Assembly (NCBI GenBank): GCA_018396935.1
Contig: JAGTRA010000001.1
Location: 5,993-21,095 of the forward strand
DNA length: 15,103 bases
Origin: Candidatus Bathyarchaeota archaeon
GTDB lineage: Archaea; Thermoproteota; Bathyarchaeia; Bathyarchaeales; Bathycorpusculaceae
Reading direction: 5' to 3'
Position 1 is the first letter of the stretch; each line of letters starts with the position of its first letter. Shown here piece after piece: positions 7,089-13,308 of this stretch. Below the pieces are notes generated by a model. That model searched no databases, was not told where the DNA came from, and saw nothing but the letters and a program-made list of their open reading frames with translations. Both the position numbers and the translations under genes were made by a program.

Positions 7089-7870
7089 TATAGCCTCGCT
7101 TCCCTAAGGGCTTGTGCACATGGACAATTTCCCGATCGCTCAAGGGGTATTGCCTTTATGGCTTCAATAATGATTTGCTCTACGTACAAGTTTATCCTTC
7201 TGGAAATCTCCATAACTTCAAGAGGTGTAAGTCTTTCCTGCATGCCTGCAGCCATGTTGGAGACAAAGCATAAAGATGCATAGCACATCTCCAGTTCCCT
7301 TGCCAGAATAGCCTCAGGGATGCTTGTCATCCCAACAACATCAAAACCTAAACGCCTAAACATTTCAATCTCTGCAGGAGTTTCAAATCGCGGGCCTTCA
7401 GTGCAAACTATAACAGCGTGATCCCAAGACCGCACACCGGCTTCTGAGGCTTTCCTAATTAAAATTTCCCGTAATTCTGGACAGTAAGGCTTAGAGAAGT
7501 CAATATGTGTTACGGGAGCATTGTCATAAAACGTTAAAGGTCTAGATTTGGTAAAGTCCACGATGTCATGAGGTATAACGATGTCTCCTGGTTTAAATTT
7601 AGCGTTTATAGCACCCACAGCGTTTATTGCAATAATTCTCTCAACGCCAACTTCATGAAGGGCATAAATGTTCGCCCGATAATTGACTTTATGTGGAGGT
7701 ATAGAGTGGCCATAACCATGTCTTGGAATAAAAGCTACATCACGATCACCTATCTTCCCTGTTAGTATGGGGGGAGGTATACCGTACGGTGTTCCAATGC
7801 GTATCCTCTGGGCTTCGGCAAAAAGTTTCTCAAAACCAGATCCGCCTATAATTGCAATTTTAATCTTCAA
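7088..7870 (-). CDS. S-methyl-5'-thioadenosine/purine nucleoside phosphorylase (MTAP/MTIP family)
   Basis: Phosphorolysis of a purine nucleoside, in this family methylthioadenosine, methylthioinosine or inosine/guanosine, for methionine and purine salvage. Seen in the 260 residues: IIGGSGF at the N-terminus, phosphate-binding RHG (50-52), HKVNYRANI (60-68), TEGPRFETPAEIEM (157-170), VGMTSIPEAILARE (179-192) and a CxC motif at 249-251 (CPC), known in thermophile members to form a stabilising disulfide. Asn205 in SNMAAGM takes the place where typical methylthioadenosine phosphorylases have Asp, so 6-oxopurine substrates (methylthioinosine or inosine) are possible. I chose TTG at 7870 because it gives the usual MKIKIAIIGGSGF and has GGAGG nine bases upstream; TTG 7891 would add seven residues. 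It overlaps the end of the DUF373 gene by 11 bases. Confidence 0.92.
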   Translation of the reverse strand: MKIKIAIIGGSGFEKLFAEAQRIRIGTPYGIPPPILTGKIGDRDVAFIPRHGYGHSIPPHKVNYRANIYALHEVGVERIIAINAVGAINAKFKPGDIVIPHDIVDFTKSRPLTFYDNAPVTHIDFSKPYCPELREILIRKASEAGVRSWDHAVIVCTEGPRFETPAEIEMFRRLGFDVVGMTSIPEAILARELEMCYASLCFVSNMAAGMQERLTPLEVMEISRRINLYVEQIIIEAIKAIPLERSGNCPCAQALREARL

Positions 7871-9041
7871 GCTCCTCAGCCTCCTCTTCAACTTTTTTAA
7901 AGAAAGATTTAGCTGAATGATGAATTACAACTATTACAAGTAATGAAGCTAAGCCTAAAAGTATGCCGACAACTGTTGTAAATATTAGAAGGCCATAGCC
8001 AATTTCGGGATTAATTAAAATTTTTGAAGTAGCATCAAGAATTTGGCGGCTCCAACCAATAAAGACAATTAAGGCGATGTTGCGAAGAAGTCGTGGATCT
8101 CTTTCAAGGTACCAGCGTATAGTTCTCCCTGAAAGGAAAACACAAATGCCTACTACTGCTAAATCTTTAGATGTCTCAATAAATACGCCAGCGAAGCGTG
8201 GTAAAGCTCCAAACAGGTCCCCTGCTGAGGGAAGTAAAAGCGCCACTGCACTCCATCCAAGGTAGACGCTTATAATTATGCATAAAAGGCCAGCAAGTGT
8301 TGAGAAGATGGATATCTGTACCCTCAAAGGCGGTGGGGAGTACTCTTTAAGCCATCGATAAGCTTTTACCGCAAGTCGATCAATGCCGAAGCCTTTAACT
8401 AACATAATTGAACCTAAGAAGATTATGAAAGCTATCAAATAGTAATGTACGAAACCAAAGATTGAGAGAACACCTAGCATCAATAGCAGGAAGCCTGGAA
8501 GCCCTAGAGCCAACTTCGAGTAACGGGGGTCCTCTATAAGCAACTTCAAGTATCTGGAGAAAAGAGCAGCAGTCTCTTCTATTGATTCACTATGCCTTAT
8601 AACGATTCTTCTAATAGAGGATACTGGTACACGAGACTCTATAATGGGCAACACAGCTTCATCAGAATAACCATCCGTTACCAGTATAACTTCATTAGCT
8701 GGGTAGCTCTTTAGAACATCTGTTAACTCTGCGACTATTTTTCTATCAGAGCTTACCCCCCCAAGTTCTGACCCTGATATTGTAGCTACTTCAATAAGTT
8801 CATTAGGTTTGACTTCGCCTAGTAGGCTATCATGAAGACGTACAGCTTCAAACATGGCATTAGCATCAGCTTCTTCAGGGTCCTTAAGGGCCAAAGCAAC
8901 CGCCGCATTCAAATTATTATCTCTGCCTATAACAGGAGTTTTTATACCTGTTTTCCTAACAAGATCTCCATCTCTATCAACACATAAAATTAAAATACGC
9001 CGCTGCTCAGGAATTATTTCCTCTCCGCTTTTTGAATACAT
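7860..9041 (-). CDS. DUF373 family membrane protein (COG2237)
   Basis: A 393-residue protein of an archaeal family with no established function. The soluble N-terminal half (about 1-170) carries the family signature LCVDRDGDL (19-27), TPVIGRDNNLNAAVALAL (35-52) and DPEEADANAMFEA (54-66), and reads like a nucleotide-binding-type alpha/beta domain. A membrane part follows, with hydrophobic segments near 177-217 (two), 243-270, 294-306, 319-337 and 347-373. The tail is acidic (EEEAEELED), and its GA-rich codons also supply the Shine-Dalgarno motif for the downstream phosphorylase gene. ATG 9041 is 25 bases after the stop of the coiled-coil gene, so the two are cotranscribed. A membrane-bound enzyme or sensor is possible, but I would not assign a function. 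Confidence 0.9.
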   Translation of the reverse strand: MYSKSGEEIIPEQRRILILCVDRDGDLVRKTGIKTPVIGRDNNLNAAVALALKDPEEADANAMFEAVRLHDSLLGEVKPNELIEVATISGSELGGVSSDRKIVAELTDVLKSYPANEVILVTDGYSDEAVLPIIESRVPVSSIRRIVIRHSESIEETAALFSRYLKLLIEDPRYSKLALGLPGFLLLMLGVLSIFGFVHYYLIAFIIFLGSIMLVKGFGIDRLAVKAYRWLKEYSPPPLRVQISIFSTLAGLLCIIISVYLGWSAVALLLPSAGDLFGALPRFAGVFIETSKDLAVVGICVFLSGRTIRWYLERDPRLLRNIALIVFIGWSRQILDATSKILINPEIGYGLLIFTTVVGILLGLASLLVIVVIHHSAKSFFKKVEEEAEELED

Positions 9042-9066
9042 TTTCGTGCTCTCTTCAATTACCCAT

Positions 9067-9942
9067 TTAGGTTAACTTTAATTTTGCGTTATCTTGTCTT
9101 TCTAAAAGCACTTTAAACTCTTCCAATGTTAGCTTTTTTCCTTGCTTAAGTTTTTCCAAAGCTTTTTTAGCGGATTCCTCAAGCATTGCCTCCTCTATAG
9201 ATTTACGTTTCCTATCCTCCTCAGCCTTGATCTCCAGTTTTAGTCTTTGAATTTCACTGCGTACCTCAGCTATTTCCTGTCTTAATTTAGCTTCCTGCTC
9301 TTTAAGCTGAATAAAAAGTTGATGGAGTCTATCAGCCTCCGTCTTAATGTTACTCGCTTCCCCAATTTTGTTGATAATTTTTTCATGAATAATGCGGCTT
9401 TGGTTTGAGATCTCAGCAATTTCTCCGTTAATTGATGCCACTTTAGTCTCAATGGCTTTGATTTCTGCCTCAGCCTCGATTATCTTACCCTTTAAATCAT
9501 TGATCTTTCTATAAATCTTAACTTGTGCCTCGAGCTTCCCTATTTTTTCGATTAATTGCCTTTCCTCGTGAAGATCCATAGGTGTTGTCTGTCTTTTCCT
9601 CTCTATGGACCTTATTTCATCCAATAAACTTTTAAGGCTCTTAGACGGTAAATTTTTCTCTAAAACATCAAATTCGCCTCTTAACATCTTTAAAGTTTCA
9701 ATCTTTAGTCTTCGCTCCTCCACCAATGTTCTTCGCATCTCTTTAAGCTTCTGCAATTCAAGATTTAACTTATTTCTCGATTCACGGAGCCTCTTGATCT
9801 CAAGTTTTAAGCATTTAAAAGCTTCATTAAGCTTATTTCTTCTTTCAGCTAAAGCTAAAGCCTCCGACGCTACTTCTTTTCTCCGCTCTTGAAGCGTCGA
9901 TAGCTTTTCAATCAATATCTTAACATTTTCCAGCGCTGACAA
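9067..9942 (-). CDS. Archaeal coiled-coil protein (COG1340-like)
   Basis: A 291-residue protein that is almost wholly a long, charged coiled coil, with heptad-like Leu/Ile spacing among Lys, Glu and Arg from about residue 5 to 260. A short C-terminal segment resembles a separate small helix pair (KKLTLEEFKVLLERQD). There is no signal peptide, membrane segment or catalytic motif. Length, composition and position beside DUF373 suggest the archaeal COG1340 coiled-coil family, whose role is unknown. The start is TTG at 9942, supported by the strong Shine-Dalgarno motif GGAAGGAG seven bases upstream. It is the first gene of the minus-strand operon; a TATA-like TTTATTTTTA lies on this strand around 9974-9985. 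Coiled coils look alike across unrelated families, so the family call is less sure than the fold. Confidence 0.8.
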   Translation of the reverse strand: MSALENVKILIEKLSTLQERRKEVASEALALAERRNKLNEAFKCLKLEIKRLRESRNKLNLELQKLKEMRRTLVEERRLKIETLKMLRGEFDVLEKNLPSKSLKSLLDEIRSIERKRQTTPMDLHEERQLIEKIGKLEAQVKIYRKINDLKGKIIEAEAEIKAIETKVASINGEIAEISNQSRIIHEKIINKIGEASNIKTEADRLHQLFIQLKEQEAKLRQEIAEVRSEIQRLKLEIKAEEDRKRKSIEEAMLEESAKKALEKLKQGKKLTLEEFKVLLERQDNAKLKLT

Positions 9943-9949
9943 TACGCGT

Positions 9950-9957
9950 CTCCTTCC
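9950..9957 (-). promoter_or_regulatory. Shine-Dalgarno motif deciding a TTG start
   Basis: GGAAGGAG on the minus strand lies seven bases before TTG 9942. No ATG occurs near the beginning of this frame, so this motif is the main support for the start. Confidence 0.6.
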
Positions 9958-10017
9958 TAGATTCTAAACACCTATCATAAAAATAAAGGGTTATCGGAGT
10001 TTATATCAGTAACATAT

Positions 10018-10042
10018 TAAACCAAGTTTGATAGCTGGTTTA
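10018..10042. promoter_or_regulatory. Perfect 7-base inverted repeat in the divergent promoter region, possible operator
   Basis: TAAACCA at 10018-10024 and TGGTTTA at 10036-10042 are exact reverse complements separated by 11 bases, with centres 18 bases apart. It sits in the 139-base gap between two divergent genes, just upstream of the TATA-like box of the ECF transporter gene. This position suits an activator or a dimeric regulator more than a terminator. Regulation is inferred from symmetry and location only. Confidence 0.4.
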
Positions 10043-10048
10043 GCAATG

Positions 10049-10056
10049 TTTATTAA
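10049..10056 (+). promoter_or_regulatory. TATA-like box for the ECF S component gene
   Basis: TTTATTAA is centred about 29 bases before ATG 10082, consistent with a leaderless or nearly leaderless archaeal mRNA. No good Shine-Dalgarno motif precedes that ATG, which fits. Confidence 0.45.
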
Positions 10057-10081
10057 TAATGGTTAGATAATCCAGCGGGTA

Positions 10082-10633
10082 ATGTTAAACGCTAAGAAGA
10101 TTTGTTTAATTACAGTAATTACCGCACTATGCTTAGGATCAAATTATGCGCTGATTGGGATACCGAATTTCAAAGTTATGGATTTTTTCGTCTTCGTAAC
10201 AGGTTTCGTTTTTGGCCCTGTCATTGGAGCTTCCGTAGGCATTATGATATGGCTGATTTACGGAGTGATGAACCCATACGGTTTCGCCCCACAAGTTTGG
10301 ATTTCAACAATGCTATCAGAGACAATATATGGATTTGCTGGTGGGGCTCTTGGGAAATGGACAGCATCCATAGATTTCAATGAAAACCACTTAAGCCTAA
10401 GCATACTGTTTGGAGCGGTAGGTTTCGTAACAACATTGCTATATGACTTGTTCACTAATATTGTATATGCTTTCTCTTTTAGGGTACCCCTGTTAGTTGC
10501 AATAATAACAGGTGTGCCCTTTGCATTGCTCCATGAAATAAGCAACGCAATTATTTTTGGCGTATGCTCCATTCCTTTAATTATAGCTTTAGAAAAGTTT
10601 ATAGGAGGTGAGAGATTTGGTGTTAAGAAATAA
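10082..10633 (+). CDS. ECF transporter S component (substrate-binding membrane subunit)
   Basis: A 183-residue, very hydrophobic protein with about six membrane helices (near 8-27, 32-46, 48-62, 74-92, 106-130 and 135-170). That is the size and topology of the vitamin-binding S component of an energy-coupling factor importer. The segment KVMDFFVFVTGFVFGPVIGASVGIM (in the 31-55 region) has the glycine-rich helix packing typical of the fold, and short loops such as MNPYGFAPQ join helices. The substrate cannot be read directly. The downstream overlapping DUF4430 protein points towards a vitamin with a surface-bound capture domain, possibly a corrinoid. No EcfA ATPase or EcfT subunit gene lies in the window, so energising subunits would have to be shared from elsewhere. 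Its end overlaps the next gene's start by 17 bases. Confidence 0.82.
   Translation: MLNAKKICLITVITALCLGSNYALIGIPNFKVMDFFVFVTGFVFGPVIGASVGIMIWLIYGVMNPYGFAPQVWISTMLSETIYGFAGGALGKWTASIDFNENHLSLSILFGAVGFVTTLLYDLFTNIVYAFSFRVPLLVAIITGVPFALLHEISNAIIFGVCSIPLIIALEKFIGGERFGVKK
10604..10610 (+). promoter_or_regulatory. Shine-Dalgarno motif of the DUF4430 gene
   Basis: GGAGGTG is a near-ideal ribosome binding site lying inside the 3' end of the ECF gene. It precedes TTG 10617 by six bases and GTG 10620 by nine. It rules against the upstream GTG 10608, which is part of the motif itself. Confidence 0.7.
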
Positions 10634-11072
10634 ATGGGCCCTAGCCTCTATAGGACTTCTCTGCTGGGCTATAGCAGCGTCTTCGCTGAGTGCATACTAC
10701 TACTATCAATATACCGACCTTGAAGCTAGAGTCAGGGAAGTACCTATAAATTTAGGCATTGACTATGGCAACGGTACTAGGATATGGTATAATGGTACCT
10801 TAGGTAGAACTATATATGATGCAATGATAAATGCTGGGTGGACTATTAAAAGCAAAGACTATGGACCTATGGGCATTTATATAAATGCCATAAATGGCGT
10901 AGAGGAGGAGCCCAGCAATTACAAGTATTGGGGATGGTGGTCTTGGACAGCTTACGGATGGTCTCATGGCGGAACAGCATGCAATAAATACGTAGTAAGT
11001 TCTGGTGAAACAATTTTGTGGTACTACTCAACAGTGGATCCAGTCACCTTCGAATATTCCCCGCCACCATGA
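10617..11072 (+). CDS. Membrane-anchored DUF4430 domain protein
   Basis: A 151-residue protein with one N-terminal hydrophobic segment (about 7-27, WALASIGLLCWAIAASSL) that acts as a signal anchor, and an extracellular domain. That domain resembles DUF4430, a fold related to the C-terminal domain of transcobalamin/intrinsic factor: LGRTIYDAMINAGW (62-75), then YGPMGIYINAINGV (82-95), an aromatic-rich segment of Trp, Tyr and Gly (102-119) and a final SSGETILWYYSTVDP (128-142). There is no convincing lipobox around Cys16, which is followed by Trp. The start is TTG 10617 on the strength of the Shine-Dalgarno motif; GTG 10620 is close behind. Translational coupling to the ECF S component suggests it hands a ligand to the transporter. 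Which ligand is unknown; a corrinoid is an inference from the fold. Confidence 0.78.
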   Translation: MVLRNKWALASIGLLCWAIAASSLSAYYYYQYTDLEARVREVPINLGIDYGNGTRIWYNGTLGRTIYDAMINAGWTIKSKDYGPMGIYINAINGVEEEPSNYKYWGWWSWTAYGWSHGGTACNKYVVSSGETILWYYSTVDPVTFEYSPPP

Positions 11073-11125
11073 AAAACTATACAATCAGCCATCAACACTT
11101 TTTTATCCTTACTTTATTTTCTATA

Positions 11126-11153
11126 TTTTTTATAAAAAATTTTTTATAAAAAA
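11126..11153. terminator. Tandem 14-base A/T palindromes, likely bidirectional terminator
   Basis: Two identical copies of TTTTTTATAAAAAA lie head to tail (11126-11139 and 11140-11153). Each copy is a perfect palindrome, so both strands read runs of six T. The site sits between the convergent ends of the DUF4430 gene (11072) and the htpX gene (11178). Archaeal RNA polymerase terminates at oligo-T runs, so this should stop transcription from both sides; additional T runs occur at 11099-11104. Confidence 0.6.
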
Positions 11154-11177
11154 TTAGGGTGAATTTACGCCGTCTTT

Positions 11178-12137
11178 TCATCTAATTTCCTGAAGAGCTT
11201 TAAGTCTCTTTATTATGTTGGGATGTGTGGAGAATAGCTCAAGTATTCTATCAAGGGTTGTTAATTTTTGTGATAGAATCTCCTGTACTAGCTGCTGGTC
11301 TCCTGAAACTACGGCGGATAGTAGCATGGAATCAGCGTCAGAGCGGTCAGGATCCTCAATGAAGAGCGCCTTGAAAGCGTTTAGATTCTGTAGTTCTTTA
11401 CGTTTTCTACCCATTCCCTTAGTTGCGTAAACTATTTTGGCTAGGGCTTCTGAAAGCTTTTGGGCCCCGTCATCCACAATTGATGCACTATGTCTATCGG
11501 CATAATACTCCCTTAGACGGCTTAGGTATAGAATGAACATGTTGAGTATCCATGAGAAAGCCATAAAGAACATACCAAGTAATGCTGCCCCACCACCCCC
11601 CTCCCTTCGCCTATTAAACATTGCAGATATCATTAATGAGTAGCCTATGTAGTAGAACAGCGCTGGAAGAAGTGATACAAACATCATGATTTGAACGTCT
11701 CTATGCTTAAGGTGACCGAGTTCATGACCTATAACAGCTTCTACCTCATCGATGTCAAGGTTTTTGAGAAGCCCGTCAGTGACCGCCACCCTGCTTCCAG
11801 CAATCGGTGACCCATAAGCAAAAGCATTGGGTATAGGAATAGGCGAGAACATAAGGCGCGGCTTCTTTATGCCACTCTTCCTGCTTAGTTCCTCGAGAAT
11901 CCTGTGAAGTTGTGGATTTTCAGCCTCAGTTACTTCGCGAGTACGATAAAGAGCGTCAATTATATATGGAGAGATTAACCACTGTCCAATATTGAATATG
12001 ACCACTAGAATGCCTAGGGTTATTAGGTCGAAAGCACCTATTACACTTAAGATTATGGTGAAGACTAGTGTAGATAAACCTATAATAGCAGCTAGAGTAG
12101 CTATCATAGATATGCGAAGTTTCCAGAGTCCTGGCAA
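11178..12137 (-). CDS. htpX: HtpX-type M48 membrane zinc metalloprotease
   Basis: A membrane-embedded protease that degrades damaged or misfolded membrane proteins. The 319 residues show two N-terminal hydrophobic helices (about 11-33 and 38-60), the zinc motif HELGH (138-142) with catalytic Glu139, and NAFAYGSP (104-111) upstream, all as in HtpX. Two more membrane segments follow at 151-172 and 184-206. The third zinc ligand is Glu210 in SRLREYYADRHSAS. The C-terminus LFSTHPNIIKRLKALQEI is typical of the family. The start is TTG at 12137, with GGTGG a few bases upstream; an internal ATG after SRIS-like residues (ISM) would trim ten residues. It stands alone, converging on the ECF/DUF4430 pair and diverging from the MetE-like gene. 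Confidence 0.93.
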   Translation of the reverse strand: MPGLWKLRISMIATLAAIIGLSTLVFTIILSVIGAFDLITLGILVVIFNIGQWLISPYIIDALYRTREVTEAENPQLHRILEELSRKSGIKKPRLMFSPIPIPNAFAYGSPIAGSRVAVTDGLLKNLDIDEVEAVIGHELGHLKHRDVQIMMFVSLLPALFYYIGYSLMISAMFNRRREGGGGAALLGMFFMAFSWILNMFILYLSRLREYYADRHSASIVDDGAQKLSEALAKIVYATKGMGRKRKELQNLNAFKALFIEDPDRSDADSMLLSAVVSGDQQLVQEILSQKLTTLDRILELFSTHPNIIKRLKALQEIR

Positions 12138-12199
12138 AGTACCACCGTAAAATTGAAAGTAATTTAGGGCTTAATATTTGTTACCCTTTTTCCCAAACC

Positions 12200-12207
12200 T
12201 ATAAAAA
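12200..12207 (+). promoter_or_regulatory. TATA box for the MetE-like gene
   Basis: TATAAAAA, preceded by CCAAAC which could act as a BRE, is centred about 36 bases before ATG 12240. A transcription start near 12229 would leave a leader of roughly ten bases, and no Shine-Dalgarno motif is seen there. Confidence 0.5.
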
Positions 12208-12239
12208 TCTTTAATTGATCAGTTCTAGATAATTTTATT

Positions 12240-13283
12240 ATGAAACCGATTATTGATGACATAGGAAGTTTCCCTCTGCCTTCTCATGTAAATAGGGGTG
12301 ACTTTGAGCAAGCCTATAGGCTTGCTAGAGAATTGATCATTATGGGTAAGGATCTTCGAGAGGACTTGTTTATCTTCAACAACTTTTATAGAGTTGTTTT
12401 AGACTCCTTTATGATTAAGCTTAATTCAGGATTAGACGTGGCTACCTACCCCCAACACTATGACATGCATAAGCAATTCATTGAAGTCATTCATAAAGCT
12501 ATGGAAAGAGGCACATATGTTGTTGAGGAGGAGCATGCAATCATACCTGAGGTTTACGTTATTGCCGCTGAAGCAAACAGGCTTTATAATGAATTTGGAC
12601 ATTTTATAGCCCTTCGTGTATGCGTAACGGGACCATTAGAGCTTTACCTAGCGGAAGTTGGAGCTAAAGTGTATGAAGATATTTTGTTTATGTTTGCTGA
12701 AACAGTTAGGCGATTTATCAAAAACGCTATTTTAAACTCTAAACACATTAAGACCGTTGTTATCTCGTTAGATGAGCCCAGCTTCGGAATTAGGGACATA
12801 ACTGATGATAGGGATTTAATAGTGGGTGCTTTAGAGAGAGCCCTTGATGTTAAAGGTGTGATAAGGCAGATTCACATTCACGCTCCAACAAGAATAACCG
12901 ATCTGTTGGAAGCTAGAAACTTAGATGTGATATCCATTGAGGCAGCAGCCTCACCGCGTAATATCGAGTACATTTCAAGGGAGATGTTGGAGAAAGCAGA
13001 TAAGAACATTAGGGTGGGCGTATCTCGAACAGATATAAACAATATTATGGCAGAACTTTATGGTAGAGGAGTGGTTAAGCCTCAGATTGAACAGTTTGTA
13101 GAAGATGAGGAGGTTATTATGAAGCGTTTTTTAAAGGCTAAAATGCGCTTTGGTGAGAGATTAACTTTTACTGGACCAGACTGCGGCTTAGGAGGTTGGC
13201 CAAGTCAAGAGGTGGCGGAATTACTTTTAAAGAGGACTGTTAGAGCCGTTAGAAAAGCGCTTGACCATGAGGATGTGATCTAA
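12240..13283 (+). CDS. Core MetE-like methionine synthase with altered zinc-site motif
   Basis: A 347-residue homologue of the C-terminal catalytic barrel of cobalamin-independent methionine synthase (COG0620), without the N-terminal MetE domain, as is usual in archaea. Such core enzymes methylate homocysteine; studied archaeal members use methylcobalamin or a corrinoid protein rather than folate. Visible family features are DDIGSFPLP (6-14), LDEPSFG (177-183), IEAAASP (233-239) and GPDCGLGGWPS (312-322). In E. coli MetE zinc is held by His, Cys (HxC), Glu and Cys. Here Glu234 and Cys315 are in place, but the first motif reads QIHIHAPT (210-217), with no Cys two residues after His214. Either His212/His214 replace the HxC pair or the metal site differs. 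ATG 12240 is preceded by a TATA box. The copper ATPase follows after 25 bases. Confidence 0.85.
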   Translation: MKPIIDDIGSFPLPSHVNRGDFEQAYRLARELIIMGKDLREDLFIFNNFYRVVLDSFMIKLNSGLDVATYPQHYDMHKQFIEVIHKAMERGTYVVEEEHAIIPEVYVIAAEANRLYNEFGHFIALRVCVTGPLELYLAEVGAKVYEDILFMFAETVRRFIKNAILNSKHIKTVVISLDEPSFGIRDITDDRDLIVGALERALDVKGVIRQIHIHAPTRITDLLEARNLDVISIEAAASPRNIEYISREMLEKADKNIRVGVSRTDINNIMAELYGRGVVKPQIEQFVEDEEVIMKRFLKAKMRFGERLTFTGPDCGLGGWPSQEVAELLLKRTVRAVRKALDHEDVI

Positions 13284-13308
13284 TTACCTTGTGAATTAGG
13301 GGAAATTT

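Noticed and set aside
9605..9892. Plus-strand frame opposite the coiled-coil gene, rich in Ser, Leu and Phe
   Set aside because: Antisense to Lys/Glu-rich codons routinely gives such Ser/Phe/Leu-rich frames; no independent evidence.
9943..10081. A cobalamin riboswitch upstream of the ECF gene
   Set aside because: The gap is too short, no conserved B12-box could be seen, and the TATA box implies almost no leader RNA.
10102..10383. Second plus-strand open frame within the ECF gene
   Set aside because: It overlaps the membrane-protein frame, is rich in Arg/Trp/Phe without any pattern, and lacks a start signal; a shadow frame.
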